NCBI GenBank assembly: GCA_963920525.1
Contig: OY986437.1
Span: 30,733,063-30,797,062, forward strand
DNA from: Dichetophora obliterata
Lineage: Eukaryota > Arthropoda > Insecta > Diptera > Sciomyzidae
Direction: 5' to 3'
Length of the DNA stretch: 64,000 bases
Shown here: positions 54,037 through 64,000 of the stretch, in pieces
Position numbering within the stretch: the first letter of the stretch is position 1
How the letters are laid out: every line of letters starts with the position of its first letter
The notes under the pieces: generated by a model
The model's database searches: none
Told to the model about the DNA's origin: nothing
What the model saw: the letters and a program-made list of their open reading frames with translations, nothing else
Translations under genes and position numbers: made by a program

Positions 54037-54331
54037 GCGATGAGCAATGAAAATATCAGATCATATACCTGAAAACCAGATGCGTGCCGCATTCTCGTCT
54101 TTCACAAATTGTTTTAAATTTTAAAAAAAAATTAATGGTGAAAGATTCGAATTTAATGATGAAGAGTTATAAGGAATGCCTAATTTAAAAAATTCAAATT
54201 TTTGTTTAATAAAGTTTACACAGTGATTTTGATTTATGGCATAAAACAAGTGCGACAGTTATTTTGATTCACGCTGTAAGTAGAAGATATTATTCAAGGA
54301 TATCGACAACTCTCTTTTTTAATATTTTTTT

Positions 54332-54655
54332 GTGGGATTATTAACAGTTGACATTATATGCGTTTCTGAAACTTGGCTGAGTGTCTGTATAAATGATTCC
54401 ATCTGTGATATTATTAAAAAAAAGTTGTTCAGAAATGTTAGATACGACAAAAATGGGGGAGGAGTTGCTGTTTACTGTAAAAATAGTCTGACAACCAAAA
54501 TAATAGGTAAATCAAGTGGACATGGAATTGAGTTTCTAAATTTATGTATATCAGACAATAATACCAAAATTTTGTTATCATGTGCGTATAATCCCAATAA
54601 ATGTCTTTCTGTTGATCCTTTGTTTTGTAAACTAAACAAATATATTTTACATTGA
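54332..54655 (+). pseudogene. LINE endonuclease fragment (CR1/Jockey type)
   Basis: Open segment reading LTVDIICVSETWLSVCINDS, NVRYDKNGGGVAVYCKNSLT and HGIEFLNLCISDNNTKILLS. DIICVSETWL with its catalytic Glu and the GGGVA..C/V block identify the N-terminal part of an apurinic-type endonuclease of a non-LTR retrotransposon. The catalytic Asp/His part is missing: the text runs straight into the 350-bp repeat at 54656. It may come from the same family as the two split LINEs. Confidence 0.8.
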
Positions 54656-55255
54656 GGATTTTGTTCAAAAATGTACTTTTATGTGCTTAATCGAACGGCA
54701 CTATGCTCAAGTCCCGCTCTATCGTCCTTGGTACCTTTATTTGAGCTGAAGTGCAAAAAATCGTGATTTTTTTATGAAAGTAAGAATTCCACACCACAAA
54801 ACTAGCCCCACACCAAATAGTTTCATCCGGGATTTGAGATATATGATATCTAATGACAAACTTATGATTTTAGTCCTTAGTCCCAAAATTGTTATTATTA
54901 AAATGGTATTGAAGTAAAATAATTAGTTCAGAAAAGAAAAAAAAATTATTTTTAAGACGAAAAAAAAATATAAAAGGTGAAAAGGTTCCACTCTACATTT
55001 TTGTTCAAAAATGTTTTTTATGTGCCTAATCAAACGGCACTTTGCTCAAGTCCCACTCTATCGTCCTTGGTACCGTAATTTGCGCTGAAGTGCAAAAAAT
55101 CGTGATTTTTTTATGAAAGTAAGAATTCCACACCCCAAAATTTGCCCCAAAACAAAAAGTTCCATCCTGAATTTTGTATATGTGATAGCAGATAGCAAAC
55201 AGATAGTGCTTAATCCTAAAATTGCTATCTATCGTCCTTTATACTGAAGTTAGTT
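54656..55255. repeat. 350-bp repeat, second locus, about 1.7 units
   Basis: The same blocks as at 3.5-4.6 kb: AAGTCCCGCTCTATCGTCC at 54709 and a variant at 55048 (period 339), each followed by GTGCAAAAAATCGTGATTTT and GTAAGAATTCCACACC. It ends at CTATCTATCGTCCTTTATAC. It inserted into or truncated the LINE endonuclease fragment. Confidence 0.85.
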
Positions 55256-55846
55256 AGTTTAAAGTGGGCCCATGTGCACCGCGACCCATAGGATCTATTG
55301 TGCATGCCCTTAATTAACACTCCAGATTTAGGCTTTTTATAAATTTTAAAATGAGATTCTAAAATGTTCGATTGATTTTTCACAATAAGGCTATTCACAA
55401 ATTGAATACGCTGGTCTGCTTTTTGTACGATTTGCTATTTGTACGCCAATTTTCGAAAGCGTATTTTGCTTTATTGCTGTTTTGCATACAAACGCAAATA
55501 CGCAGGCACGCGTAATTAAAAGTAGATCTTGGACGTGTTTTTTGTACCTCGTATTTTTATGCTCTGTCTACAGCCGCATAATCACATACATCACAAGGTT
55601 ACATAATTTTTCAATACGACAGTCACATGGCGAGGTGCTCACAGTTTGAACAATAACAAATGCTATAAATACGATTTGTTGAATGTACGCTAAACTGTGA
55701 ATAGCCTTAGTAAATCTTCTGAAATGCAAAAGTAAAACGTTTATTTTCATTTTAAAAACGAAAATGTAAAATTTAGTCTCAAAAATGTTCCTTCGATTTT
55801 AGCAATAATCATTTTAAAATGCAATAGTAAAACAATTATTTGAAGG
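55256..55846. other. No gene recognised
   Basis: AT-rich spacer; chance frames only. Confidence 0.4.
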
Positions 55847-56717
55847 GTTCGGGGCAACAAGGTGCTAACCCACATAAAACAAGTTTGGAGATAAGCGTAT
55901 TTGGAAGTTTGACGGCTTATATAAATCACAATTTTAAATATTTGTAATTGTTCATATTTTTCCCATAAAGAGCATTTTATTAAGTTGTTTTTATAATTTG
56001 AATTGTTAGAAATCCTGCATACAATGGTATTTGCATACTCAGAACATTAAAATCCTTCCGAAAAAATTAACATGTTAAATTTTCAATGTCGCCTTTTAAC
56101 TTTATCACGGTTTTTGAATTTTCGTTTTTAGAAGTCCTTCATACAATGATATCTGCATATTTAGAACTTTAAAATCTTTCGTCTGTCAAAGAAATTAATG
56201 AAATTAATGAAATTTGTGTGTGGGTTAGCTAATTTTTGCCGAAAAAATTCGCAAGTTCAGAGTATGCATTTACCATTGTACGCAGGACTTCTAAACATGA
56301 AAATGAAAAAACTGTGAAAAAGTGTGGTTAACAGGCGACATTGAAAGTCTTTTGCAATTTGAAATTTGAGTATGTAAATACCATTATATACAGGACTTCT
56401 AAAAATTAAAAGTAAAGAAATAACTTAATAAAACACTCTTTAAAGGAAAAATATGAACAATTAAAAATATTCAAAATTGTGATTTATAAAAGTCGTGAAA
56501 CTCTCAAATGCGTTAAACTGGTTTTATGTGGGTTAGCACCTTGTTGCCCAAAACTTACGACTGAATTATGTGCAGCAAAAAGAATATACGCTTGCGCTTA
56601 CTAACGAATAGAGATAAGAACTTCATCTTAGGTACACATAAAAAGAGGTTTGCATACAAAACTCAATTTTGCTTTCAGTGTGGGTTAGCACCTTGTTGCC
56701 CCGAGCCCCAAAACGAA
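55847..56717. mobile_element. Foldback element with long inverted arms
   Basis: The left end GGGTTCGGGGCAACAAGGTG is matched in reverse at 56521-56555 and again at 56680-56717 (TTGTTGCCCCGAGCCCC). Between them the left arm (about 55855-56200) mirrors the right arm (about 56230-56555): an AGAAGTCCTTCATACAATG block against CAGGACTTCTAAA, and CAGTTTAACGC-type, TTTATAAATCACAATTTT-type and AACAATTAAAAATATTC blocks reversed. The transcript would fold into a hairpin of about 330 bp per arm. The second right end suggests a partial duplication. No protein and no clear target duplication. Confidence 0.7.
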
Positions 56718-57109
56718 AATTTTCATTACTTCCCATTAATTCAAAAAATTACAGAAATTCCCATTTTCTTTATTAATTAAAAAACGTTTCATTGGTTTTC
56801 AAAATTATATTTTTATTTTAGTTATGTTATCATCAGCTATGCCCATCTCGTTAAAATTTGTTAGATGATACTGTTTCCCAGCGTCTAAAAAAATATAGTA
56901 TTTCATTATTTTCTTGCAGGCAGTTTAAGTGATGAAATTGAGAATGAAAAAATACTTTATTTTCTGAACAAATATCAAATACACAAGTCATGAAACATAT
57001 ATAACAAACAATTCGTTATTAACAAGTGTTTTGAAACAAAGTATGTGAAACCAACACCACCACTTGAATTGTATTTATATATTCATTTAACTATGTCATG
57101 GTAAAACAT

Positions 57110-57365
57110 TCCATGGAATGGAATGGTTTTTGTGGTTTGGGGTTTAAAATAACCTTGGAAACTATCTCTTTTCCCGAAATTCTTTCGGGTGTTTTTTGGT
57201 TGGAAATGAGCGATTTTGGTGAAATGAATGAAAAGTGTTGGGGTTTTGTTGGGGGCTTAAAAAATTCCTCGTAAAATATAATTTTTTCCCGATTTTCAAA
57301 GCATTTTGGTGTTGGAAGTAGTGAGTTGTTGGGTTTCATTGGGGGCTTTAAAAACCCCATGGAAA
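57110..57365. repeat. G-rich imperfect minisatellite
   Basis: Two to three units of about 100 bp with TGTTGGGGGCTTAAAAAA or a variant, then TCCCGATTTTCAAAGCATTTTGG or a variant. A minus-strand frame of 89 codons here is only the translation of the repeat. Confidence 0.55.
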
Positions 57366-57489
57366 ATATCTAAAACATATATTATAATTATCAAGGCTAG
57401 GATTTCGATGACATGTCATCTTTTTTCTGCTGCTTCTAAGACATTTCCTGCTTATTTAAAACGTCCATTTATGTTTCCTAAATTCCAAA

Positions 57490-58040
57490 TATGAAAAGAT
57501 TTTAGGGCATTTTTTCGTCATTTTTCATTGCTTTTAGTTTTCAGGTCATTTTTGCTAGATTTAGGGCATTTTTTCGTAATTTTTAGAGATTTTTTAGTTA
57601 TTTTACTTTCATTTTTGGACGTTTTCAATTTTTAGAGCATTTTTCGGTTTTTCAGGTCATTTTAGCGTAATTTTTAAACAATTTTTTTTTTGTTTTTTCG
57701 TACTAAAAAATGTCAAAATGCAAATTTTTAAACACATTCCTTTAACACTAGAGTGTTTATAGGAGTAGCTTTGTTTATAGACTTCAATGAAAAAAAAACC
57801 CTGCGCGTGGTGAAACTGACGAAAGGGTATGTAGAAAAATGAAGGAAGTGTTAGATAAAAACTCAGAATATGCTAGAATAAAATAAATTTTAATTTGGTA
57901 ATGCTTTATTTTTAAGGCTAAACTTTTCGTTTATTTTTTATGCAAATTTTTACAGTTTTTATGCCACTTTCTGCAGTTTTTAGGAAATTTTTGTCATATT
58001 TTTTTGATAATTTTTTGCAGTTTTTTAGGTCATCAAAATC
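57490..58040. repeat. Degenerate T-rich repeat
   Basis: Recurring TTTTAGGGCATTTTTTCG and CAGGTCATTTT words at irregular spacing of about 50-70 bp. Low complexity; no gene. Confidence 0.45.
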
Positions 58041-58559
58041 CGAGCCCTGATAATTATATATAGTTTTTGTACTTAAATTGAATTTAAATGCCATTTGAAT
58101 GTCTTCCAGAAGTTGTTTATATAAATGCCTCTGGAAAGAACTTCTTTATAAGGCTAAGAAGAAGCACAGTTTAATCTATAGCATGTCTTCTGGAAGCAGT
58201 GTCCCTAAGAATGCATGTCACATTTGCATCAAAAATTTTGCTGGGTACACCGAAAAAATTGTGCCATGTAAAAAAAGTGATAAACACCTATCAATTTCAA
58301 CGTAGTGCCAAAAACTGTCAACTTGATGAGAAAAACGTTATTATAACAGTACTTCATGTTAAATTGACAGTTTTCACGTCAAATTGACATTAAAAATTAT
58401 AATTTGATATGATACTGTATTACGTTGTAATATCAATTCATAACGTTAAAAAGAAAGGCTAGAATATCAATAAATTTTATGTTTATTTAATATGATTTCA
58501 TGTTGTTTTCATATTTTTCATATCACATTTACATGAACATTTTAGATTAATATGATTGC

Positions 58560-59790
58560 TTATCATTTTGAAAGCAGTTGATAAAAATATTATCAAATTG
58601 ATATGAATATAATCGAAATGATATAAATATTATCAAAATAATATGAATACTATCAAATTGATATGAATATTATATTCACATCAAATTGATATAAATATTT
58701 TGGAATTGATATGAATACTATCGAAATGATATGAATATTATCAAATTGATGTCAATATTATTAAAATAATATGCATTCATGTCCATTTAACGATTATTTG
58801 ATTTCGATAAATGATTGATATAAAAAATTTTAAAAACAAAATTAATTTTTATCAATTTTACGTTCTTCACATCAAATGGATGTAACTATTATGAAAATGA
58901 TATGTATTAATGTTTTTTTTATGATAGGTATTTTAGGTTTTTTCATATTAAATAGATATGAATATTATCAAAACGCTATGCATTAATATCCATTTTACTT
59001 ATTCCCATACCTAATTGATATGAATATTATCAAAATTATGTGCATTTATATTCATTTTATGTTTTTTCATATAAATTTATTTGAATATTATCAAAATGAT
59101 ATGCATTAATATCCATTTAACGTTTGTTCAAAATAAATTGATATGAATATTATCAAAATTATTATGCATTATTATCAGTTTTAACGTTTTTTAAATCAAA
59201 TTGATATGAATATTATCAAAATTATGTACATTTTAATACCCATTTTACGTTTTTCCACATCAAATTAATATGACTATTATCAAAGTTTAATGTATTAATA
59301 TTCGTTTTACCTTTTTCTGTATAAAATTGATATAAATATTATCAAAATTATGTGAATTATTAGGATATTAATCCATTTTACGTTTTTCCATATCAAATTA
59401 ATCTTAATATTATCAAAATGATATGCAATAATATACATTTTAAGTTTTTCCATATCAAATTGATATGAATATTTTAAAAATAATAATCATTAATATCCAT
59501 TTTACGTTTTTACATATCAAATTGATATGAATATTATCAAAATGATACTCATTAATATCCATTTAACATTTTTCCATATCAAATTGATATGAATATTATC
59601 AATATTATATGCAATTATATCACTTTACGTTTTTGAATATCAAATTGATATGAATATTATTAAAATGATTATCATTAATATCCATTTTACGTTTTTCCAT
59701 TTTAAATTGATATGAACATTATCAATAGTATATGCATTAATATCCATTTTACGTTTTTCCATATCAAATTGATATGAACATTATCAATAT
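58560..59790. repeat. 62-bp tandem satellite, left array (about 20 units)
   Basis: Core unit CATATCAAATTGATATGAAT followed by ATTATCAAAATGATATGCAT, TAATATCCATTTTACGTTTT and TC. Unit starts at 59451, 59513, 59575 and 59635 show the 62-bp period. Palindromic ATCAAATTGATAT and ATCAAAATGATAT cores give each unit local dyad symmetry. Older units at the left are more diverged. Confidence 0.9.
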
Positions 59791-59986
59791 TTCCCCACAT
59801 AATTTCATATGAATATACCAATTTCACCGCAAGCTCAGCATGAGCAAGCTTGTACGCACGCTCACAATTTTTCGTTGGTCGCTTAAGAGACAACAGCTTT
59901 GTAATAATAAGTGAAAAATTAAAAGAAAATTATTAAAAAATGAGTGAAAGTTAGTGACAAATTTGTTAAAAATTTGTTAAAAATTA

Positions 59987-61104
59987 GTGAAAAACAAAAA
60001 GGAAATTTACAACAAGTTAAACAAAACACCAAAAGTAGTGGAAAACAAACGAAAAAGTGAAAAATTTAATAAAACGTTGTTAAAATGGCAAGTAGATAGC
60101 TATCAAGAAAAAAGTGTGTTTTCTGAGGAAATTCTAGAATTGGTTACTCAAGAGCTGGTCATGGATCACCAAACTGAAAAAGAATCTGCAGAAATAAGTA
60201 AGTTGAAAAAGTAAGTTGAAATAAGGTATGGTATTGTAGGACGGTAATGCCAAGACTTCGAAATCGTTAAAACGTTTATGGCAATGATATTAATCATAAT
60301 TCTATTAACACTGCATATTAATAGTAAGTTTCGCTGGATCCTTTTTATAAATATTTTGCAATTACAAATGTACTTTAAATATGCCTCTTTTAAAAGAAAG
60401 TAATGAAATAAAAAAATATCCTTTAACAATTGTTGTTAGCTTGCTGTAAGGCCCGGTAGTCTGCATTAGGTTTTTGAAGTTTGCGGTCTAATGGTTTCAG
60501 TATGCTAGGCATAGATCCAACACGCTACTTATGAAACCACCGCTTATAACTTCAATCAAAACAAGGTTACGTGTAACTGGCAGACATACGATAGCGGATA
60601 ACTAATCAATTGAAGGAACAGAATAAAAGTCCTATTTTTATTTATAGGACTATATCTTCGAAAGGAGGCATATTTTACAACCTATGAAGTAGATGTTTTT
60701 GTTTTCCGACATTTTTGTTTTCCGACGGAACTCTTAAGATATATATTAATGATACTATGATAAGTTATTCCCCATGTAATGTTGTAAAGATTTCAAACTA
60801 TTAAATTTTTGTATATTTATTATCTTATTCTATTTAACTAATTAAAATGTATTCTTTTATATTATATAATTCTTATTCTAACTAATGAATTCTTTTTTTT
60901 CTTAGATTCCAAAGATGCCGTTCACGCGATGAGTCTAAGCACAAGCAAGCAAAAAATTATTCCAGAAATATCACATTGCGTAAAAATATTACATACAGCC
61001 TTAGCATGAAAGCATCACTAAAATTTTCTTCTTTTTTGAGAGAGCTTGAACAAGGTTTACCTCACCAATCGTCGTTTCAAAAATCCGAATTTTTTCATAT
61101 ATAA
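59987..61104 (+). CDS. Two-exon gene-like island between the satellites, unknown protein
   Basis: Exon 1 (about 59987-60210) reads KSEKFNKTLLKWQVDSYQEK, SVFSEEILELVTQELVMDHQ, TEKESAEISKLK and ends at GTAAGT (60211). Exon 2 starts after TTTTCTTAG (60905): FQRCRSRDESKHKQAKNYSR, NITLRKNITYSLSMKASLKF, SSFLRELEQGLPHQSSFQKS, EFFHI, stop at 61102-61104. Exon 1 ends two bases into a codon and exon 2 supplies the third, so the frame is continuous over a 695-bp canonical intron. No ATG was found at the 5' side (a stop lies just upstream), so another exon may precede it or the gene may be dead. About 140 residues, very basic; no family recognised. It may be a terminal piece of the protein of the surrounding element. 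Confidence 0.4.
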
Positions 61105-61845
61105 CATTATGATTACTTTGAATCCATTAAAAATACACAAACTTTCAAATTAAATTTTAAAAATGTATTGTCTACAGAAATAATTACATATAAGGAATCT
61201 AAATACAAAAAAGGATACTTTTTGACAAAAAAAAAATCTATGAACATTTAAAACTTTATAAAATTGTTAATATATATAGATTTGTAACGATAATCAAGTT
61301 TAGTTGTAAACAGATTTGAAATAATTGAATTTTCTATACACTTTCAATCCCATATTACTGGTAATAAATGCAACTTTTTAGAAATCCTTAAAATAGAAAT
61401 TTTTACAGGACCACCTATACACATATAATTTATTCCCGATGGAACTGCCCTTATAAGAAATAAATTGTTTAAGTACATACATTCAAATTGTTGTATATAA
61501 TTTTATATATGCAATCAATATTATATATTTTTTATAATCAATAACTTCTATTAATAAAAATAGTATATTATAAAAACTACAGACTTTTTTATTTTGTATC
61601 TATTCACTTTCCCTTAGATAGTTGATTCGATATATGAATATTCTTGCCTTGCCCTGAAACGGAAAAAGAAACAAAATTCAGAGAATTTAAAGTTTTTTAT
61701 ATGCGCACTGGTGATTAATTTGAGGGTTAATATGAAAGATATGTACAATATTGAAATAACAATAATCTTATCATTTCTACATTTTCTCATATTAATTTGA
61801 TAAGGAAAATATAAAAATAAAATTTTAAATAATTTTAAAATTTTT

Positions 61846-62900
61846 CATATCAATTTGATATGTACAATATCAAAGTAATAGTATTTGCTATTAGTTCAAC
61901 GTTTTCTCATATCAATCTGATATGTCCAATATCAATATCCACTAAGTGATAGTGATATTTATCATCTCTACGTTTCTTATAATAATGATATGATATGAGC
62001 AATATCAAAATTGATATAATATTACATAAATTTGATATGCCTCACATCAATATTACATTAATCTCATATCAAATATATTTAATTTTGATATGAACCATAT
62101 CAAAATATATAAATTCCTTTAAAATTCAACGTTTTTTCATATCAAAAATATGCGGACAATATCAAAATGATATTAAAATCATGTAAATATGATACGTACC
62201 ACATCATAAGTGATTAAATATCATATCAATTTGATACGTACCACATCAAAATTGATATAATATATTATCAATTTGATATGCCTTATATCAATATAACATT
62301 AATCTCTTATCAATTCTACGTTTTTTCAACTGAATATGATATAAAAAATATCAGAAAAACATTTTTATCATATCAATTAAACGTTTTCTCATACCATTTT
62401 GATATGAACCATATCAAAATATTATAAATTAGTTACAAATTTAACGTTTTTCATTTTAATATGATGTGGAAAATATCAAAATGATATTAAAATCGTGTAA
62501 ATTAGATATAAACCACATCAGAATTATATCAAATATTATATCAAATTGATATGCACCACATCACAACTGATATAATATAATGTCAATTTGATATGCTTCA
62601 TATCAATATTACAATAATTTCATGTAAATCCCACGTTTTTTTAATTAATTATGATATGAAAAATATCAGAATAACACTTCTATCTTATCAATTTAACGTT
62701 TTATCATACCATTTTGATAGGAACCATATAAAAATATTATAAATTTGTAAAAAAGTTTACGTTTTTCATATCAATATGATGTGGACAACATTAAAATTAT
62801 AATAAAATCATGTACAATTTTATATGTACCACATCAAAAATACATTATTATAATATCAATTTCACGTTTAAGTTAATATTCAAATCCAAAATGAAAGTGA
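61846..62900. repeat. 62-bp satellite, right array, more diverged
   Basis: CATATCAATTTGATATG recurs with a 62-bp step (61846, 61908) and then less regularly. Units share ACGTTTT, TCATATCA and TTGATATG with the left array and point the same way, so the two arrays are direct rather than inverted. Confidence 0.8.
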
Positions 62901-62930
62901 TATAATATCAAAATTGATAGCTTTCACTAT

Positions 62931-64000
62931 CGGCCGAAAAATGTAAACCAAATACGTTAATTTTAAGGTGGTTTTTGGTAATATTTTGGTAATATTTGGT
63001 AATATTTGGTATTTGGAAATGTGGTTTTTGGTAATATTTTGGTAATATTTGGTATTTGTACTACTATAATCGTAAGCAATTTGTAAGTTTCGATCACGAT
63101 TGACTTTACCACAAAACTAAATTATTTCCTCACACACAGGCTGAAAAGCCGCTTTTTAGCTGAAAGACCTCTTTTTTAAAAAAGTGTTCACACTTAAAAA
63201 GTCGCTTTTCATTTGACAGTCAACTTGTTAATTCAAAATGGCCGCAAACAGCGGAATCAACTGTTACGGTAGCGATACCTTAACGAGCGATGTTTTTCTC
63301 TGAATGTGGGTTTACTTCTAACATCAGAAAAGTTGTACATTATTTAACTTAATTGTTATAATTGCTTTATTATGTAAATAATTTAATTGCAAAGGTGTTT
63401 CACTCTAATTTGCTGCGTTCTTTCTGTGTTTAAAAATTTAACAGCGTGAGTAGCAGTATCTGACAGTTCAACACTCTAAATTTTTGTTCATGTAGCATAG
63501 CTAATGTTTTCGCTCAATCAACCCATTAATGCTCACTACCGGAACCCGTTGAGTTTAGCTTTTGAAATTTTCAGCAAAAGCTTGTATTAATATTAGACGG
63601 AAAACTCTGAATTTAAAAAAAAAAAAATCTAAAGGATTTGGGTGTGGCGAAGCGCATGATTATAAATGCATAAGGGGTCTGTAAGTAGAGAAAAAAAAAT
63701 GTAAAAAAAATTAGAAAAAATTATAAATTGGAAAATTTTCATTTCGTAACATAGGCGTTCCACTTTAACCTAATGCACTTTTTTAATTATATTTTTCTTT
63801 TTTCTTGAGGTTTATAAATAACTCACCTGATTGGCCCTGTTCACTTTTTTTTTAAATACTGCACGAACTGACGCGAAAAAGTACACAAAAAGGCTTTTAA
63901 TGTCTATTTTATAAATTTTTTTGCAAAAAGCATACTTTTGGCTTTCTCTTTCTGTTGGAAGCAAAAGCTTTACAGTGGCTGAGGATTTTTAAGTAATTTT
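62931..64000. other. No gene recognised; short TTTGGTAA microsatellite
   Basis: 62968-63060 is a short array of TTTTTGGTAATATTTTGGTA words. The rest is AT-rich, with no frame or inverted ends that I can support. Confidence 0.45.

Larger units (their letters stand above)
50726..54276 (+). mobile_element. Outer Tc1/mariner-type element (DD37D-like), split twice
   Basis: Inverted ends CAGCGTGAATCAAAGTAACT (50726) and its inverse at 54250-54276 match over 27 bp with one mismatch. TA lies outside both ends (50724-50725, 54277-54278). The span of 3.55 kb falls to about 0.86 kb once the Tc1-like (50756-52403) and CCC-ended (52621-53656) insertions are removed, so this copy had also lost part of its interior. 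The remaining transposase text lies at 52542-52620 and 53657-54036. Confidence 0.85.
58246..62930. mobile_element. Satellite-flanked gene-like island, possible CACTA-like element
   Basis: CACCGAAAAAATTGTGCC after TA (58244-58245) resembles the CACT-type ends seen elsewhere. At the far side, in reverse, an AGTGAAAGCTATCAATTT block parallels AGTGATAAACACCTATCAATTT of the left. Between lie a left 62-bp array, a spliced coding island and a right 62-bp array. Boundaries and superfamily are tentative because the right terminus does not match well. Confidence 0.35.

Noticed and set aside
59702..59893. Minus-strand frame over the satellite edge
   Set aside because: Translation of the 62-bp units; no motif.

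Overview
This is eukaryotic DNA, most likely from a higher (brachyceran) fly. It is strongly AT-rich. It carries an intact mauritiana-type mariner, a LOA-clade LINE whose ORF1 has a DUF4780-type domain, a piggyBac relative and Tc1-like elements with long inverted repeats, and it has a GT-AG intron of about 60 bp and CAA/CAG-type microsatellites. The species cannot be fixed from the sequence. No complete host gene is visible. The window looks like intergenic or intronic DNA filled with nested transposable elements of different ages.

Layout. 0-8 kb: a dead DD41D element with perfect 27-bp inverted repeats, about 352-bp tandem repeats, and a mariner fossil. 8.5-14.4 kb: a tRNA-like cassette, a 0.3-kb direct repeat pair, a hAT-like repeat and a 1,286-bp mariner with an open 347-aa transposase. 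15-27 kb: a dead CR1/Jockey-type LINE split by a 10.5-kb CACTA-like element. That element is itself interrupted by a full-length 5,450-bp LOA LINE (both ORFs open, 12-bp target duplication) and a non-autonomous Helitron. 28.0-33.8 kb: a degenerate piggyBac-like element (TTAA at both ends) carrying several later insertions. One of these is a 2.1-kb element that has captured part of a host 3-ketoacyl-CoA thiolase gene. 33.9-38.3 kb: small inverted-repeat elements, one with a tRNA-like cassette, and a second inverted copy of the hAT-like repeat. 38.9-45.6 kb: three 1.18-kb copies of one element (ends CCCARTGTGC, 2-bp target duplications), two of them inside a second dead LINE. 46-48.8 kb: more CACTA-like and TAA-target elements with tRNA-like cassettes. 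50.7-54.3 kb: a DD37D-like fossil containing a 1,648-bp Tc1-like element and a CCC-ended element. 54.3-57.4 kb: a LINE endonuclease scrap, the 350-bp repeat again, and a foldback. 58.3-62.9 kb: two 62-bp satellite arrays around a spliced gene-like island.

Three themes stand out. First, at least six insertions of different sequence share CCC-starting inverted ends, subterminal repeats and 2-bp target duplications. In one case deleting the insert restores a transposase reading frame, and in another it restores the expected local join in a LINE. They look like one CACTA/EnSpm-like group, mostly deletion derivatives. Second, four tRNA-like A-box/B-box cassettes are scattered among the repeats, three with T-runs just downstream, and two of them lie clearly inside such elements. 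Third, some elements carry host-like or unrecognised spliced coding segments. Family names are from memory of the families; no search was run.
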